Positions 11,901 through 24,623 of a stretch of 64,000 nucleotides of DNA are shown here, in pieces; the stretch's first letter is position 1, and every line of letters starts with the position of its first letter. Source of the stretch: Piper betle (taxonomy: Eukaryota > Streptophyta > Magnoliopsida > Piperales > Piperaceae); contig JAURVB010013259.1 of NCBI GenBank assembly GCA_033002965.1, positions 496,001-560,000 on the forward strand. The letters run 5' to 3'. The notes beneath the pieces are model-generated. The model was not told the origin of the DNA, ran no database searches, and saw only the letters and a program-made list of their open reading frames with translations. Made by a program: the position numbers and the translations under genes.

Positions 11901-14900
11901 ATAACAAAAAAACAAATAAAGTTAATGATATAATGCATTAAATATAACAAAAGATAAAGGTATATAAAATATGTACGTCTTCTTCTAGGTAGACCATATC
12001 ATAACTATCAACTTGATTACTTTTGAAATATATTGAGTCCCTAAGTCTATGAAATCAGACTCTTCTTGAGTTCGATTTTTGTAGTATGGAAGGGGCTACT
12101 TACAAACATGGACTCAAATGTGAAATCATGATAATCATCATCCACTTATCTTCTTTCTAATCTTGAGAAAAATCACTCAACTCAATGACAAGATATACCT
12201 TATTTGTTGCATATATCCTAGGTACATTTTAGATGACCATGCTTATCTCTAACTTAATGCATTAACTCATAGGAGCCCATGCTTAAAATATTTTAAACAT
12301 TTGAATATGTTAGCGACTGACGTGTCATCATACATTAGCCCTCACGTCGAATGCTTACGTAATTGTAAACATTCAACAAGGGGGCTAATGGATGATGCAA
12401 CAAAGGGCCCTGACCTGATTAAATGATTAACTATTATTGTATTGGTATTGAGTCTACTTGTTGGAGATATGAAGCAGCTCATTAATAACTAATAATTGTG
12501 GGGAAAAAATAAAATGAACACAATCTACCATTGATATGCCCATGAAGTTGGTGCATGCACTTACATAGAGATGAATTAGAGGGAATAAGCTTGACATGGC
12601 TAGGATCAGAGTTTACAAAGAGAAAAAGCAAAACAAAGTGGATTGTTGTATGAAGAATCAACTCAATAGACTTGGAACCAAGTTTTACGTGGAGAGAGTA
12701 TAATTTCTTCAATTTTAGGACTTGATATATTTAAAAAATAATCAAAATATTAGTTATGATATAGTCCTCATCGATGAAAAATACATATATTATAAATTAT
12801 GATCTTTCATGCATGATATCATTAACTTTCTCTTTTTTTCCATAGTCTCCGACGATGCATGCTACAATCTAAAATTCTATTGCTAATGACTTCAATTTAT
12901 AAAAAGAAGATTAATTTTATCTCATTAAGAATGTTGAAGTTACTGCTTCAAATATACCAAGTAGTCATTAAAAAAAATTTCCCTGATAACAATCAACTAT
13001 ATAAGATTTGATTTACCTGGATTTGCAATTTATAAATTTCAATTTGTAGGTATGAAAGATACTAAAATCGACACAATAAGAATGTTGTTCTCACGTGCTT
13101 GTTATGAGATATATATATATATAAAATGAATTTTCTTTTACTTTATACAATCAAACTGTATATTTTACATTGAACAAAAGATGTTGAAAAGTAGGTTAGC
13201 ATCTTTAATGCTTAAGATTCTAAGTGGGTCAATCAAAGAGGAATTAGCTTAAACTAATATTAGAATAATAAGCTTACTCTCCCTTTTATGCATATACAGT
13301 CAAATAAATGCACATTATTGTTCATATGCAGTAATAAAAAACAAATTGTTATCACTTTATGGGACCATATTAAACCATTTTAATGCACAATCTTTGGTTT
13401 TATGTGCACATGCTTATCAACATGGAAGACAAAGCCAATCCCTTAGTTGTTCAAGCATCCAATCATTTCGATTTGTTCGATTTAGTAATTGAATAAGCAA
13501 ATTGCAATCATAGAAAATAAATTTTTTTAAATTATTTAATCAAAATTATGCCATATTTTAAAGAACATAATCATATAAAAATAATCCTAAACATATATAC
13601 CATATTAAACATACAAAAAATGCACCATAAAAATAAAATAATTTTGTGATAATCTACATAAAATATAGATTTTAAAATATATTTTAAAAACTTCAATTAC
13701 TTCAGTCAATTTGGTTTGGTTAATTACAGAAATATCAATACCCACTTCTACAGCTCACATAAAACCGGAACCGAACCAAATTATCTACTTCAGTTCGGTT
13801 TCAGTTCCATTATTTTCAAAGTATTATGCTCACCCTATGGCTAACCAAACATCCCCACCTATCAAATCAATCGGACCCCAGCTAGAGTCAGTAGATCATC
13901 CAGATTTGGATGAGAAGTTAAGTTTTCTCGTTTGTCACCACTATTATTACACATAAGTGCCCTCCATACAGTTCCTGTCTATTCTCGCCTAGGCTAGACA
14001 TAGCTACCTGCACCAGCATTTGCTATCCATCAAACAGTTATGCTGCCCATGATGCCCGGATCTATTCCAAACTAGCCTAAATTCACCATCGCATTGTCTA
14101 ATTCACACAAAATTTTGTCTCCTGACAAATTTTGGCCTTCTAGACTATAAAAAGAATTTAATTCATAATTTTGCAAAATATAGATCTAGTGCCTTAAAGT
14201 GCAGCCAAACTTCAAAGCAGAATCGTAAGCAAGAGGCCACCACTATTGTACTTAAGTATATTTCAACAAAATAACTAGTTGATATTGAAGCAGTAGTGTT
14301 GTCATCAAGCAGATTGGGAATATTCCCATCAAACGTCAAAAAAATGGTCAACATCCTTTATTTTTTTTAAAAAATAGTGTTGTGCTTACAATACTTTACG
14401 TGCAAATAACAATAACATTTCAAGTGTAAGAGCACACTGTTGAATTTGAAATGTGCATATCCCTCAGACAGACAACATTGAGCATATGACATTAAATTGA
14501 AAAATGATATAAACATCATAAGAAATATGCTACCATTAAAAGACAAAATAAGTACCTCTTAAAAGCTAACATAGCTTCAAAAGGTGTGATGACAGGCGCC
14601 AAAAACTCCTTGCTATCCAGAAGAGCAGTTTGCGCACAAGAAACATATATAAAGACATCACACTGATCCCAAAAAAATTGAGTCAGAAATATTCGTTTGC
14701 AGTTATTCTAGTACCCATATCCAAATTTGTTACAAAATGTGAGCACCCCTAACTCAAAATGGAAAAAATAAACTTCATGGAATAAATAAATGATGCATGG
14801 CAAGAATTTATGAAGATCAACCTCTGGGAAGTTTGCTAACTTGGCAGGATTTGGCCTACCCATGACAAACAAATAGGCCTTTTTCCCGGCATCTACAATC

Positions 14901-17720
14901 AGATCCTTCATTTGGTAGATCATGTTAAGGTATCCGGCTGCATCACAACATATAGCCAATGTTACTGTACATTTGGGCATAATCGAACTTCCATGCTGAA
15001 CATCTCAAGGACTCAAGCAAAATAAGGTGATTTCTCATCTAACATGACAATAAACAAGACACTGCCAAAGTCTTGTGCATGCACTAAAAGAAGGCCTATT
15101 TAGGAAATTTCCTCCAAGTCGCAAGCAACCAAAAAAAAAGATCAACTACCAGGAGATTGAAAATCCAACTAATTATTCTACAGACTTACGATCATAGAAA
15201 TAATCCCTTTTTTATGTATAATTAGAGGTATCCAAATATATATACAAATTATCAATCACGACTAATAAGAACAAAGAAGTTTGCATCATGTGGCTTAACA
15301 AACCAACAAATCAAACAACTGAATAAAAAGGATAGCAACAAAGTAAGATAAAAATAGAAGATTATATAAATGATTTACCTACACCAAGAGTACCCACCAA
15401 AATTCCAACAATACTTGCATCCTTTGCTCTCTCCACCAAGTAATATCTAACAAAGAGAAAATGCACTTATTGTCACTAGGTATTAAGGAATGTCACTAGC
15501 CAATGTTTATCACAAGTACTTTGTACGTTCTCTTATAAAATTTTTGAGTAATTCTTCCAGTTTTATCTTCTCTTCTTTAGGTTGTATTACATATTTTCTA
15601 GTCAGAATTTATGATCAAGATGGTGGTGGTTCCAAAAAAACACACATAAATGAAATCTACAATTTTCCTTGCTGACCTGCGTTTAAGAATCCTTTTTTCT
15701 CAGAAATATCTTTCTGAATAGAGTTTTCATTAGGGTCGTACCTGACTGAAGAAAAAGGTTACTTTGCGAGATTTGTGAGTCAACGTGGTGAAAAAAACAT
15801 GTTTAACAAAAGAGGATGTTTTAATAGCATAAAAAAAGCATCATGGAATGGCAGTCAAAACTGATCAAGAAGCATTTCATTTGTGTATATTATACTATTT
15901 CATGAAGCTAAAATCCAACCATCCATTTCCGAGGATTTTGCATGCATCTTCTTTGTCCCCTTCCATGTACAAGGCATCTATTTCAATTTGGAGTTTCGAT
16001 TTGCCTTAGAGAGGTCTCACTAAAAATGCACTAGCCTATAGGATTTATGAATACCCAAACAAGGAATCTGCAGGAAAGACACTATGCTAAAAGACTGTTC
16101 TAAATGAACATCCTCGGTTTGTGGGGACACAGTCAACACTGGTATAAAAACACCACCACAAACTAGAGCTTGTGACCTTCCAATCACAAAGGAGTAACCA
16201 TCCCATGGCTGCAAAGGCTACCAAAGGCTTATCCTATACTACATTAGAACTGCAGAGAAGAGATGATCAGAGTGAATACCAGAGGAGAAATCTCCTACCT
16301 ATTTCACAGTCACCGAACGTAAGGACAAGATTTGCAAATGCTGGATTGTCAGAACCAATCCAAAAAATTAAGTGGCCTGCTATCTCACGATCTACTGGCA
16401 GTTTCCATATAAGACCACCTAAGTTGTAGCTCCTTACTTTTCCAGATTTTGAGTTACTATAATCGTAGGCATTATGGGATAGAACTTCATTAGCATCAAA
16501 ATTGGCTGATAGATGAGATTTTGCATCTTGCTTTTCACTACTACTTGCTGGCTTGATAACGGAAGCTTTAACTTCTGCAAAGTGGATCTCAGAGTTGCTC
16601 AAGGACAGCACTTGCTGAACTAAAGCTGATTTTACCTCCTCTATGGCATAAGCATACTCCAGCCCAAAAAGTACCTGTAATCAAATAAAAAGAACAAACA
16701 TAAATTGCACATGTGTTAAAAAAAATGTCAGATCAATTACAAAATCAGCTCTGACAGTTGACATCACACTAATGACTGAACTAAACTCCTTGGCTCTAAC
16801 AAAAGTAACATGTTTACACAGAACTGAAATTCATAAACAGCCGATTATCTGACTAAACATAAGCCCTTACCAGAGCCGGCTTGGGAGTTGCAGACAAAGA
16901 GCCGGACAGAAACTTTACACAATCATCAACATTGATTGCTGCTTTTCCAAATACAAAAAATGCCGGGAGATTTGAAGTTCTGTCAATATTAATGAAGTCA
17001 AAAATGTCAATAGCAGCGCAGAGAATAGGGAGAACCGCTGGTGTAACAAAAGCATGCTCTCATCATATACAAGTCATCAATATGAACGACAGCTTAAAGC
17101 AATGTAAGACGTAACACACAGTATAAAAACAATATCATAGCAAAGCATATATCTCAACACAAAAGAATATTATTAAACAAGCTCCAAGAGCACATAATAG
17201 ACAAATCTAACATGACAACTAACACAATCCCAACAAAATAGCTTCCAATTCTCAAACAGCAAACAAAACCAACCGCCAAACCAGACTTCCAATCACATCT
17301 ACCAAATATACACAAGCGAAATTCAAACTCCCGACGAAAAAATGCAAATAGAAAGATAACCGACGGGCTCAGGCACGTATGCCCATAGTGGACGACGCAG
17401 TCGGCGTCAACATGAGAAGCGGCGACCTCGTCGACGCAGCAGCTCCCGAACGTCGTGTCCGCCATCACGAACATCGCCACATCGTCCCTGTCACGCGAGC
17501 TCAACTCCGCCCTCAACAACCCCACCACTCGGATCGAATCCTTCAACATCTCGTCGGGGAACTACCACAACAACGGCCCTAAGAACCTCACAAGAAAACA
17601 ATAAGTTGAAAGCACGAAGAGAAGGAGGAGGAGGGGAACCTGTAGTCCAACTCTGGCGAAGCCGCCGCCTATGATAAACTCGCCGGTGCGGGGGACGTCG
17701 TAGGTCGACCGGAGATCCAT
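8920..17720 (-). CDS. DPH2: DPH2, 2-(3-amino-3-carboxypropyl)histidine synthase subunit 2 (10 exons)
   Basis: DPH2 pairs with DPH1 in the first step of diphthamide synthesis on eEF2, transferring the aminocarboxypropyl group of S-adenosylmethionine to a histidine with iron-sulphur chemistry in the cytosol. Exons on the minus strand: 17640-17720, 17361-17561, 16871-16979, 16299-16674, 15677-15745, 15379-15446, 14822-14937, 14556-14662, 9410-9549, 8920-9173 (~506 aa). Family landmarks are [111 protein letters not shown] and the terminal [13 protein letters not shown]. Two phase breaks are visible: exon 3 begins one base out of phase with exon 2, and exon 5 loses one base in an A6 run just before ILKRR. 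Everything else is intact, so I read these as sequence errors, though a recent pseudogene cannot be excluded. Intron 8 spans 9550-14555. Confidence 0.92.
9720..11870. mobile_element. Fold-back element with tandem-repeat arms
   Basis: The outer part of the left arm (9727-9990) reappears as its reverse complement at 11620-11850 (shared words include atcaagatttgcaaaatat). The inner arms contain a module of ~82 bp with the core gataaagatgaaaaat...gagttgataaac, present near 10559, 10641, 10721 and 10804 in plus sense and near 10985-11175 in minus sense. Other matching words are aggggatat and aaaatctctatat on the left against their complements near 11215-11260. No transposase frame is visible, so the element would be non-autonomous. 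A block at 10030-10270 in the left arm has no partner in the right arm but has an inverted copy at 13135-13410. Confidence 0.7.
12868..13410. repeat. Third copy of the fold-back arm pieces
   Basis: 12868-13120 matches 9727-9990 in direct orientation (for example attctattgc, gaagttac..ttcaaatata). 13135-13410 matches 10030-10270 as its reverse complement, including the words for accaaagattgtgcattaaa and ttttcaacatct. The two pieces are rearranged relative to the main element. Confidence 0.6.
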
Positions 17721-18868
17721 CGCCCGCGGTTGGGAGGGTGGGGAGGAAGAGAGCGAAGAATTGAGAATCGTAATCGAACTCGTACATATATATATATATA
17801 TACGGGCCGTTGAGTTTATTATTGGGTTCAAAGCTGAATTTGAGGTAAACTCGGCTAATTATTGTTATTATTTTAATACTTTGTTTCATTTAAATAAAAT
17901 GAAATTAATTTTAAAAAGTTCATTACATAAATTATAAATCAAATAATTTGTTCGCGTACAAATTTATTGTAAAATTTTATAAGACTGGCGTTATTATAAC
18001 GACACGATATTATTTTATTAATTATTTAATATTTTACATAACTAATTAATTAAAACATATAAAATACGTCTCCGTGTATAAGTATGAGTCAAATATTAAA
18101 TAAAATTAAATTTATTCTCACTATTATCTTTTGCTTGAGACCAATTAAGTGTACATCTTTTCTTAAAATTTAAATTGTTTAGTTCTACAAAAGAATGTGA
18201 GAAAAAATTAACTTTTTATGGTGATAAAAAATTCTTTCACAATTATTTTTTATAAAAATGAGGAAAAATTAAAAATAAAAATATACAAATTTTATTTTAT
18301 TTTTCTAATCAAATGCATAAAAACAATAATTAAAAACTATTAATGTTATTTTCTTTCTCACATCCACCTTCCTTCATTATATAACGGATCCCTTGGCCTG
18401 GCTATCTTACAAACCCTAACCTGTAAATCCAACGCAACCTTCCTTCCATCAATCCCCGGCGAACATCACCACCTAACTCCCCTCTGTTATGACGGGAACA
18501 GGCGAGATTCTGATTCCTCGCCCAAATTGATCTCAATACAACAACCTTATGCCTAGGCGGTTGCTCACTTCAAATTTTTCAAGACCAAATTGCAGGTTTT
18601 GTTCGGGAGGTTTGGTCGTGGCATGTGATAAATCACGGTTGCTTCTTGCAAGAATGAGCCCCATGCAAGTCAGCATTCACAGCCCGTAGCGCCACGCATA
18701 GGGTTTTACTCCCACCTCCCAAGTCGTCCCACAGCCCGCACTCCACGCGAGTATGTGTTGCACGAAGTGTGTCTTTCCGGCCCCTTCGCCCGATAGGGGC
18801 CGGGTTGTCCACCAGCTCGCAGCGGCCAAGTTTCGCGTGCTCGTTTGGAGGCAAAGAAAAGCAAGGGA
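17721..18868. other. Divergent promoter region between DPH2 and a small unrecognised gene
   Basis: This holds the DPH2 5' region with a TA microsatellite at ~17785-17802, then AT-rich DNA, then a more GC-balanced region from ~18380 that is probably the 5' leader of the gene starting at 18869. A short upstream ORF beginning at the ATG near 18489 would encode 13 residues. Confidence 0.35.
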
Positions 18869-19818
18869 ATGATGGGTTTTATTAGTCATCAATATGGAAA
18901 AGTTTGGAGAAATGCGCGAGTGGGTTCAGAGAGGAGCGGTCTATTCAGTGATCAGATTCGAAAAGGGGAGTGTGCTGAGGAAGGCGGCTCCGGCGGTGGT
19001 GGAGGTTCTGGGTATTCAGAGGATGAGGGGCTTGATGGTTTACATGATGAAATACGGCAAGTAGTTTTAGCCACCCTGGCCTTTGTATTTCTGGGAAAAA
19101 ATGTTACATGATCTTTTTCTTTCCCTTTTTCAATTGTGTTTCATATGAAACTGCATGTGTTGCATTTGCATTATAGCAATGCATTCGATGTTTAAAATTT
19201 TTTTAACTGGGCATAGTATTTCATTGTGGTTACGAGTAAGCAAAAGGATCGTGTAGTTTCATCCATAATTGTTCACCTGCTGTGAAACAAAAGTATTTTT
19301 GGATTCCAGTTCAAGTTATAGCTTCAGACAAAAGGATTAATTATTATTTATAGCAACTTTTCTGACCTTGAAATTGCTATTATGAGTGAATGAACATGTT
19401 CATGTCTGATGATTTCCATGTTTAAAATCCGGTACGTGTGTTGAAGCCTTTTAAAGCATATGCTCCAATCCATTATTGCTTTTTGTGGGTCACTTTAAAC
19501 CACTTGTAACAATTGAAGATGAATTAACTGCTCTCAATTTGGGTTTCCCTGTTTCTGCAGTATATCTACATCATCAGGGGTGAAGAATTGTTTCGACTTG
19601 TGAAGGACTATGTGACACATCTGTTCAGTAGAAGGAAAAGCGTGAGGCTTGAAAGAGCTATGTATGCCTGGAAAAGGTTTTTCAAGAGGCTGGCAAGGAA
19701 GAAAGTACCAAAGAGGTACACACTGGAAAAAATAATTCGAACCACTCCAACTTGGTGCTGTAACCCAAGGGGATACCGGAACGTAGAGGACGATATTGAA
19801 TCCATAGAAGATGATTGA
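18869..19818 (+). CDS. Unrecognised small plant protein, two exons, 149 aa
   Basis: Exon 1 is 18869-19060 and exon 2 is 19561-19818, joined phase 0 with a GT donor after CAA and a good tttctgcag acceptor. The reading frame is open upstream of the ATG to 18845, but that upstream codon is TTG, so I use the first ATG. The N-terminal half has a Gly/Ser-rich low-complexity stretch (GGSGGGGGSGYSEDEG). The C-terminal half is predicted helical and strongly basic (RRKSVRLERAMYAWKRFFKR, LARKKVPKRY), then acidic at the very end (DDIESIEDD). I do not recognise the family and assign no function. The basic helices could bind nucleic acid or membrane, which is inference only. Real splice signals in frame make a true gene more likely than not. 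Confidence 0.55.
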
Positions 19819-21094
19819 ACTAGCTTTTATTATATTCATAGTCGTCCTGAACTCCTATCCTGATATACCCGCATTATCACAAGTTAGAACCTTCATCCAA
19901 ACGACATGGTATTTTCATTTTGTTTGCAAAACACAGTTTTGGATTCTCAATATTTGGCTTCACAACACATGCAGGACACTTTTGCCTCCTGAGGTATCTT
20001 CTTGAGATCCAATGTCTTTTTGCTTCTGTATGTGGTCCACGTTCTTGCTGAAAAAATGCAGCATTTAGCGTGAAAATAGCGAAGCCAACCTTACTTTCTT
20101 GCATCTTTTTGCTTTGGGCATCGTCTCAGCTAGTGATGTGAGAACATAAACCTTGTTGAAGTGGCCTGCTTTCTAACAAGTTTTCTAACTCGAGGAAAGC
20201 AAATCTTGGCCTGGCAAAGCGGTTGAACTGTTCTTCTCTTGCACTAGTTAACATGAAGCCTACATTCTTATGAAGACATTGCCAGAAGATTGTACATATA
20301 TTTGAGCCAACAACGACACAAGTTGTTTTATCAAGAATGACATTGTTTTTACCCAATAAAATTCTTGTCCATGTTTGAATTAATCCCAGATGTAAATAAC
20401 ACCCAAAATTTGGCCTAGCACCTCTCTCGGAGTTCAAAAGATTCCGTATAAGTTGAAACGCATGCATAGCTTTGCCGATTGTGATGAACCAAGAAATAGG
20501 AACATTATCAATACTCAGGAGTCGGGATCTAATCCATACAGATGACAAGAAGCAAATTTCCTCGGCTCCTCGCCATCAAACTAATTTTACCTCCATCAAA
20601 CTAGGCAACAACGTGAAAATAAATAAATAAATAATTGCATTGTCAATGAAAAATAAGCACAATGAAAGAGTCATTTGTTGCCAAATTGCTCAAAAAAATT
20701 AAATATAACTTTGAGCATATTTTAGCTTTTTTAACGTAATATGTAATGACAATAACATGCAAATGTTGCAGCATAAGTTAAAGAGAGCCTGGATGATAAA
20801 AACGGTTCTCAAGCCATGTATACGTTTTTGAATGTCCTCCCAAGCAATTTCTCAAGGATTTTCCCACGTAATTAACAAAAAAATGAGAAAAAAGTTTTAA
20901 CTTCTCAGCCTTGTTTAGAAGCAGAAATATCGTTGTGAACAAAAAGCTGTTGATTTTGGAGGACATTACTTCGTAAGATAATTCTCACAAGTAGGATTTC
21001 CAAATGCAGCATCCACCAATTCTCGATGATTTTCAGCAAAATTTTCATCCAATGGTAATCTCCCGTAATAACAACCAACTGGGAAATCTGTAAA
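19819..21094. other. Convergent 3' regions; no supported gene
   Basis: This lies between the 149-aa gene and eIF2A. A 140-codon minus-strand ORF at 20126-20548 has no recognisable motif or splice context. A 39-codon minus-strand frame at 20966-21085, just after the eIF2A stop, reads like protein and is discussed under findings. Confidence 0.4.
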
Positions 21095-24000
21095 TCATAT
21101 ACCATTGGCAGCTGAAGCAGCTTCTGCAGCCTTCTTTTCTTTCTGTTTTTCTCTGCGTTTTTTATTTTTTTGTGCATTCTTGCTCATTTCTCTGCTTCAT
21201 CATTAACGATAAATAATTAAAAGGAAATTCGTCAGCGGGTAAGCAGTTAAGCAATTGAAGAGTCAGCATAAAAAAGAAACACGATTTGCAGAGAAAGGTA
21301 TAGTCTACATACTCGGAGGGGCCACCACCAAATAGCTGCCAACGACCAAAAGAAGCGAAATATCTTGTTAGTATCTGAGGGACCGTATCATTAAAAGTAA
21401 CTCAAGGAGTAACGGCACAGTGTCATCTATAATATTCAAAATTGCATTTCTCCGTGTGCATTATAAGCAAAGGACTTCAAAACAATAGATGCGGTACTGA
21501 TGATAGTAATGTGTTCATGTACCTCAGCTTGAGCTGCTGCTGCCTGTTTGGCATGTGGTGGTCGATATGCAGCAGGCTTTTGAGCAGGAATAGTAACCTT
21601 TGTGGAAGCCACTGCATGCTTTTGAGCAGGCATAGTAGTAACCTTTGTAGAGGCCACTACATGATTTGAACTTTGTTCTACAATGGAACACCAACTTAAC
21701 GAAAAAGATCATTCTACTACAAAATGCAAGTCAAGAAACAAAAAAATAAAGACCTGGCTTGGTTTCTTCAACTTTTAGCGTGCCAATTGACTTGATAAGC
21801 TCATCAATCGAACTAAATTTTCCAGGATCTTCTGGTCTCCAATCAGCCTGCACCAATAATAGAGATAAAATGCATTACCATATAAGACAATTTTGGCAAT
21901 GAATATTGTCTCCTCCCGTTGGGCTCATAAGTCTGAACCTGGTAAAGCTTGTCAAACATCTGTTTATAGTATAAGGTACCATTGTGAAGAAAAATTTTAA
22001 TCCTGCAGGCAAAAGGCACTATTAGACAGTTTCATTACCTCAAAAGATGTCATTCAAAGTTCCGAATTATCATAGACCTACCCATTATCTACTTGTAATC
22101 TTGGAGCTGTTGTAGCAGTCATAAAATAAAGTCCACTTGGTGACCATTCGCTAGTCACTGACCATTCTGCTTTTGCTGTTCCAAGCAACTTTTCTCATTG
22201 ATGTCCCAAAACGCCTGAAAATATTTTAGACCAGAGTATATTATTTTTCGGCAACAAATAACAAAAGATCAAGAAGAACGAATTAACAAAAAGCATGTTA
22301 AACAATTACCAAGTTATGTTATCCCCTCCTCCCCCCTCCCCCAAACCCCCACCCCCCACCCCCCAATTGAAGACTCAATGAAAAATCATTTAGTGAAAAG
22401 AGGTACTGTCCTTAACTTCACTAACATCAATACAGTGAAATAAGCATAGAAGCCAACTATATACTGGCTATATTTTGGAGAATAAAAGATTCATTTCACT
22501 TCATTTCACCCAAGGAGAGAGATGTACTTCTTCTCTCTGTCACACAGACACATGTATAATCACGCTTAACATAGACAGATGATGAAGTTGATAATTAAAA
22601 CAAGTATGAGAATATATGCAGAGCGTCAGTAAATAAAAATGACAAATTATTAAGTCCAGAAAAAATTATAGAGACGCACCCACAGGCTTTGGAGACATGG
22701 TTATCATAACAATTAAAATAATCCACAACTTAAAAAGATCTTTTACCTACCATGTCACCAGGTAAATTGCCAAATCCGGCCAAGCATAGAACTGAATAAT
22801 ATAATTAAGGGGCAAAATTGGCTAAAACATAATTAAATTGAATAATTAGATTTAAATATAGAAGGTTCACGAAAGGAGTCGCTTCACATAACGATAAGAG
22901 CAAGATTTTTGACATGGGTCATAGGAAACATGAACCTCTTGTTTCTTAAGAGAAAAAAGCTTTGCGTGGTACATGAACATCAGTTTTAAAGAAACTTGAT
23001 AAGCAGGATACAACGTCATTATGCTAGAATTTATTTAGGATATCAAAACAGTTCATAAACAAAACGTATGAGTGAATAAGGCCACGAGCAATATTTCTCA
23101 AATAAACGTACATTAACAACAGAGAAATTGTAAGCAGGATACATCTTCCCTTCGGGTTCCATCTGATTGTGTTGTAGGGCCCATTTCCAAGTTCAAATTG
23201 CGGATTGCATTTTTTGTCAAAAATTGTTGCTTTTGCAGGCATGACTGAGAAAAGTTAAGGGTAGTCACTTTTCAGCGACAAGTGTACTATAAAAGATCCA
23301 AAGAAAACCAGACAGAAAACAGAAAATTAAAAATAAAAAGAGGAGAAGAAGAAGAAGAACAAGAAGGAGGATACATCCATAGACAACAGCAAATTCTGTG
23401 CCAGTTGACGACCACTGAACATCATGGATAGGCCCTTCTTTACCTGGTAGAAAGCACTCTAATTACGACCTCTTACAATTGGCAGAGTAGAGAATACAAC
23501 CAATTTAGGTTCACAGCATATGTTTTAATAACATACGTAGAGGCACAAGTCCTTCATGTGCCCCATCAGTTGTCAAGTAGTACAACTTTGATTCTCCATA
23601 ATAACTCTGGTTGCTTTTGTCGACGTCTGCTTGAGCTACTATGAGAAGGCCAGTTGCACCAGTGTTCCAGTGAAGCTGAACAGTGGAACATCTGAAAAAG
23701 CTCTTTCGAGCAATTGGCTGAGACTGTGATTCTTTATCAGAAGAAAAATCTGAACGCTTGCAGGGATTCCCTACATTGATAATACATCTATTGTCAGAAA
23801 TCTGAAAGCAATTCATGTAAACGCCTAAGAAGTTAATCTAACCTTAGATTCAGCAACAAAGGCAGCAACATAGAATCCAGGTGTCTTAGAAATCTCCAGA
23901 GCAGCTATACCTGGTAGTCTCAACTTATATATAACTCCTTTGGAGAAGTCCCCGGCATCAAAAAATTGAATCTCATTTGTAGCCAATCGACATGCAACAG

Positions 24001-24623
24001 ATTCATCTGAGCTAAATTGAATAGAAGGCCTGGAAACCAACTAGACCAAGTAAGCAAAAAAAATCAAACGATGATAAGCATACTTTAAAAGGCTAAATAT
24101 CTATGATGAGGTGCTTACCATGTAGATTTTGTTATGTTCTTCTGGTGTTGTTGATACACAGGAATACCTAACTCAGCGTTCCACAAAATTAGATTCTTGT
24201 CTTGTGGTGTTGAGCATTTCTGAAATGTTTGCACGTAAGTTCCACATGGGGACAAAATGGCTGCTTGAACAGATGGAACTTCGAAAGATTTTATCTCAAC
24301 CAAGCTAGAGGCATTGTAAACACGAATTGTAGAGTTGTTCTTCATCACCAATAGTTTCGAGCCGTTCTCACAGAATTTTGCCGTAGAGCATGTGACTCTT
24401 TCAAGCTTAACCTGTGGTTGGCCATTGCTAAACGGAGGCCCACTCCATACAGAGAATCCCTCCGGTTCTCGAGCTAAGAGACAACAAAATAAAATGAAAA
24501 GATAAAAGAACAGAAGAGAAAGGGCATAAGGGTGACAGTATCACTATTTTATCAACAAACAGCAAGATATATTAGACAGATAGAGTGAAAGAAACCTAAA
24601 ATTTCCAAAGGTGGATTATCCAT
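21095..24623 (-). CDS. EIF2A: Eukaryotic translation initiation factor 2A (13 exons)
   Basis: eIF2A is a cytosolic WD-repeat (beta-propeller) protein that can deliver initiator tRNA to the 40S subunit independently of the eIF2 trimer. Minus-strand exons: 24596-24623, 24119-24473, 23843-24029, 23537-23770, 23375-23443, 23143-23244, 22751-22791, 22082-22214, 21939-22002, 21754-21847, 21523-21677, 21313-21335, 21095-21191 (~527 aa). Landmarks are EGFSVWSGPPFSNGQPQVKL, FFRCSTVQLHWNTGATGLLI, YYGESKLYYLTTDGAHEGLV, FMPAKATIFDKKCNPQFELG, PYNTIRWNPKGR, LCLAGFGNLPGDM, EWSVTSEWSPSGLYFMTATT, ADWRPEDPGKF and the basic tail SKNAQKNKKRREKQKEKK. Exon 11 contains a short internal duplication (VASTKVT..PAQK twice). 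Two single-base phase breaks lie in homopolymers: T5 in exon 4 after GIPASVQIF, and A4 in exon 8 before LLGTAKAEW. An upstream acceptor in exon 4 avoids the first break but loses the conserved GIPASVQI segment. Confidence 0.92.
22322..22366 (-). repeat. G-rich run in an eIF2A intron (C-rich on plus strand)
   Basis: The plus strand reads as runs of C broken by single A or T. The transcribed RNA would carry at least four runs of four or more G within 45 nt, a pattern that can form a G-quadruplex. It lies in the intron between exons 7 and 8. Confidence 0.6.

Larger units (their letters stand above)
9550..14555. repeat. Intron 8 of DPH2, 5.0 kb, filled by a fold-back repeat complex
   Basis: All other DPH2 introns are short or moderate; this one is 5,006 bp and very AT-rich. 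About 9720-11870 is an inverted repeat centred near 10900, and further diverged copies of its parts lie at 12868-13410. The rest (about 11870-12860 and 13410-14555) is AT-rich and holds no recognisable gene; 12482-12712 (-) and 13711-13956 (+) are unsupported short ORFs. Splice sites on both sides are canonical. Confidence 0.7.

Noticed and set aside
16172..17582. Plus-strand ORFs opposite DPH2 exons
   Set aside because: They are shadows of the minus-strand coding exons.
20126..20548. 140-codon minus-strand ORF downstream of eIF2A
   Set aside because: No recognisable motif, no splice partner and no promoter-like context; it lies between two converging 3' ends.
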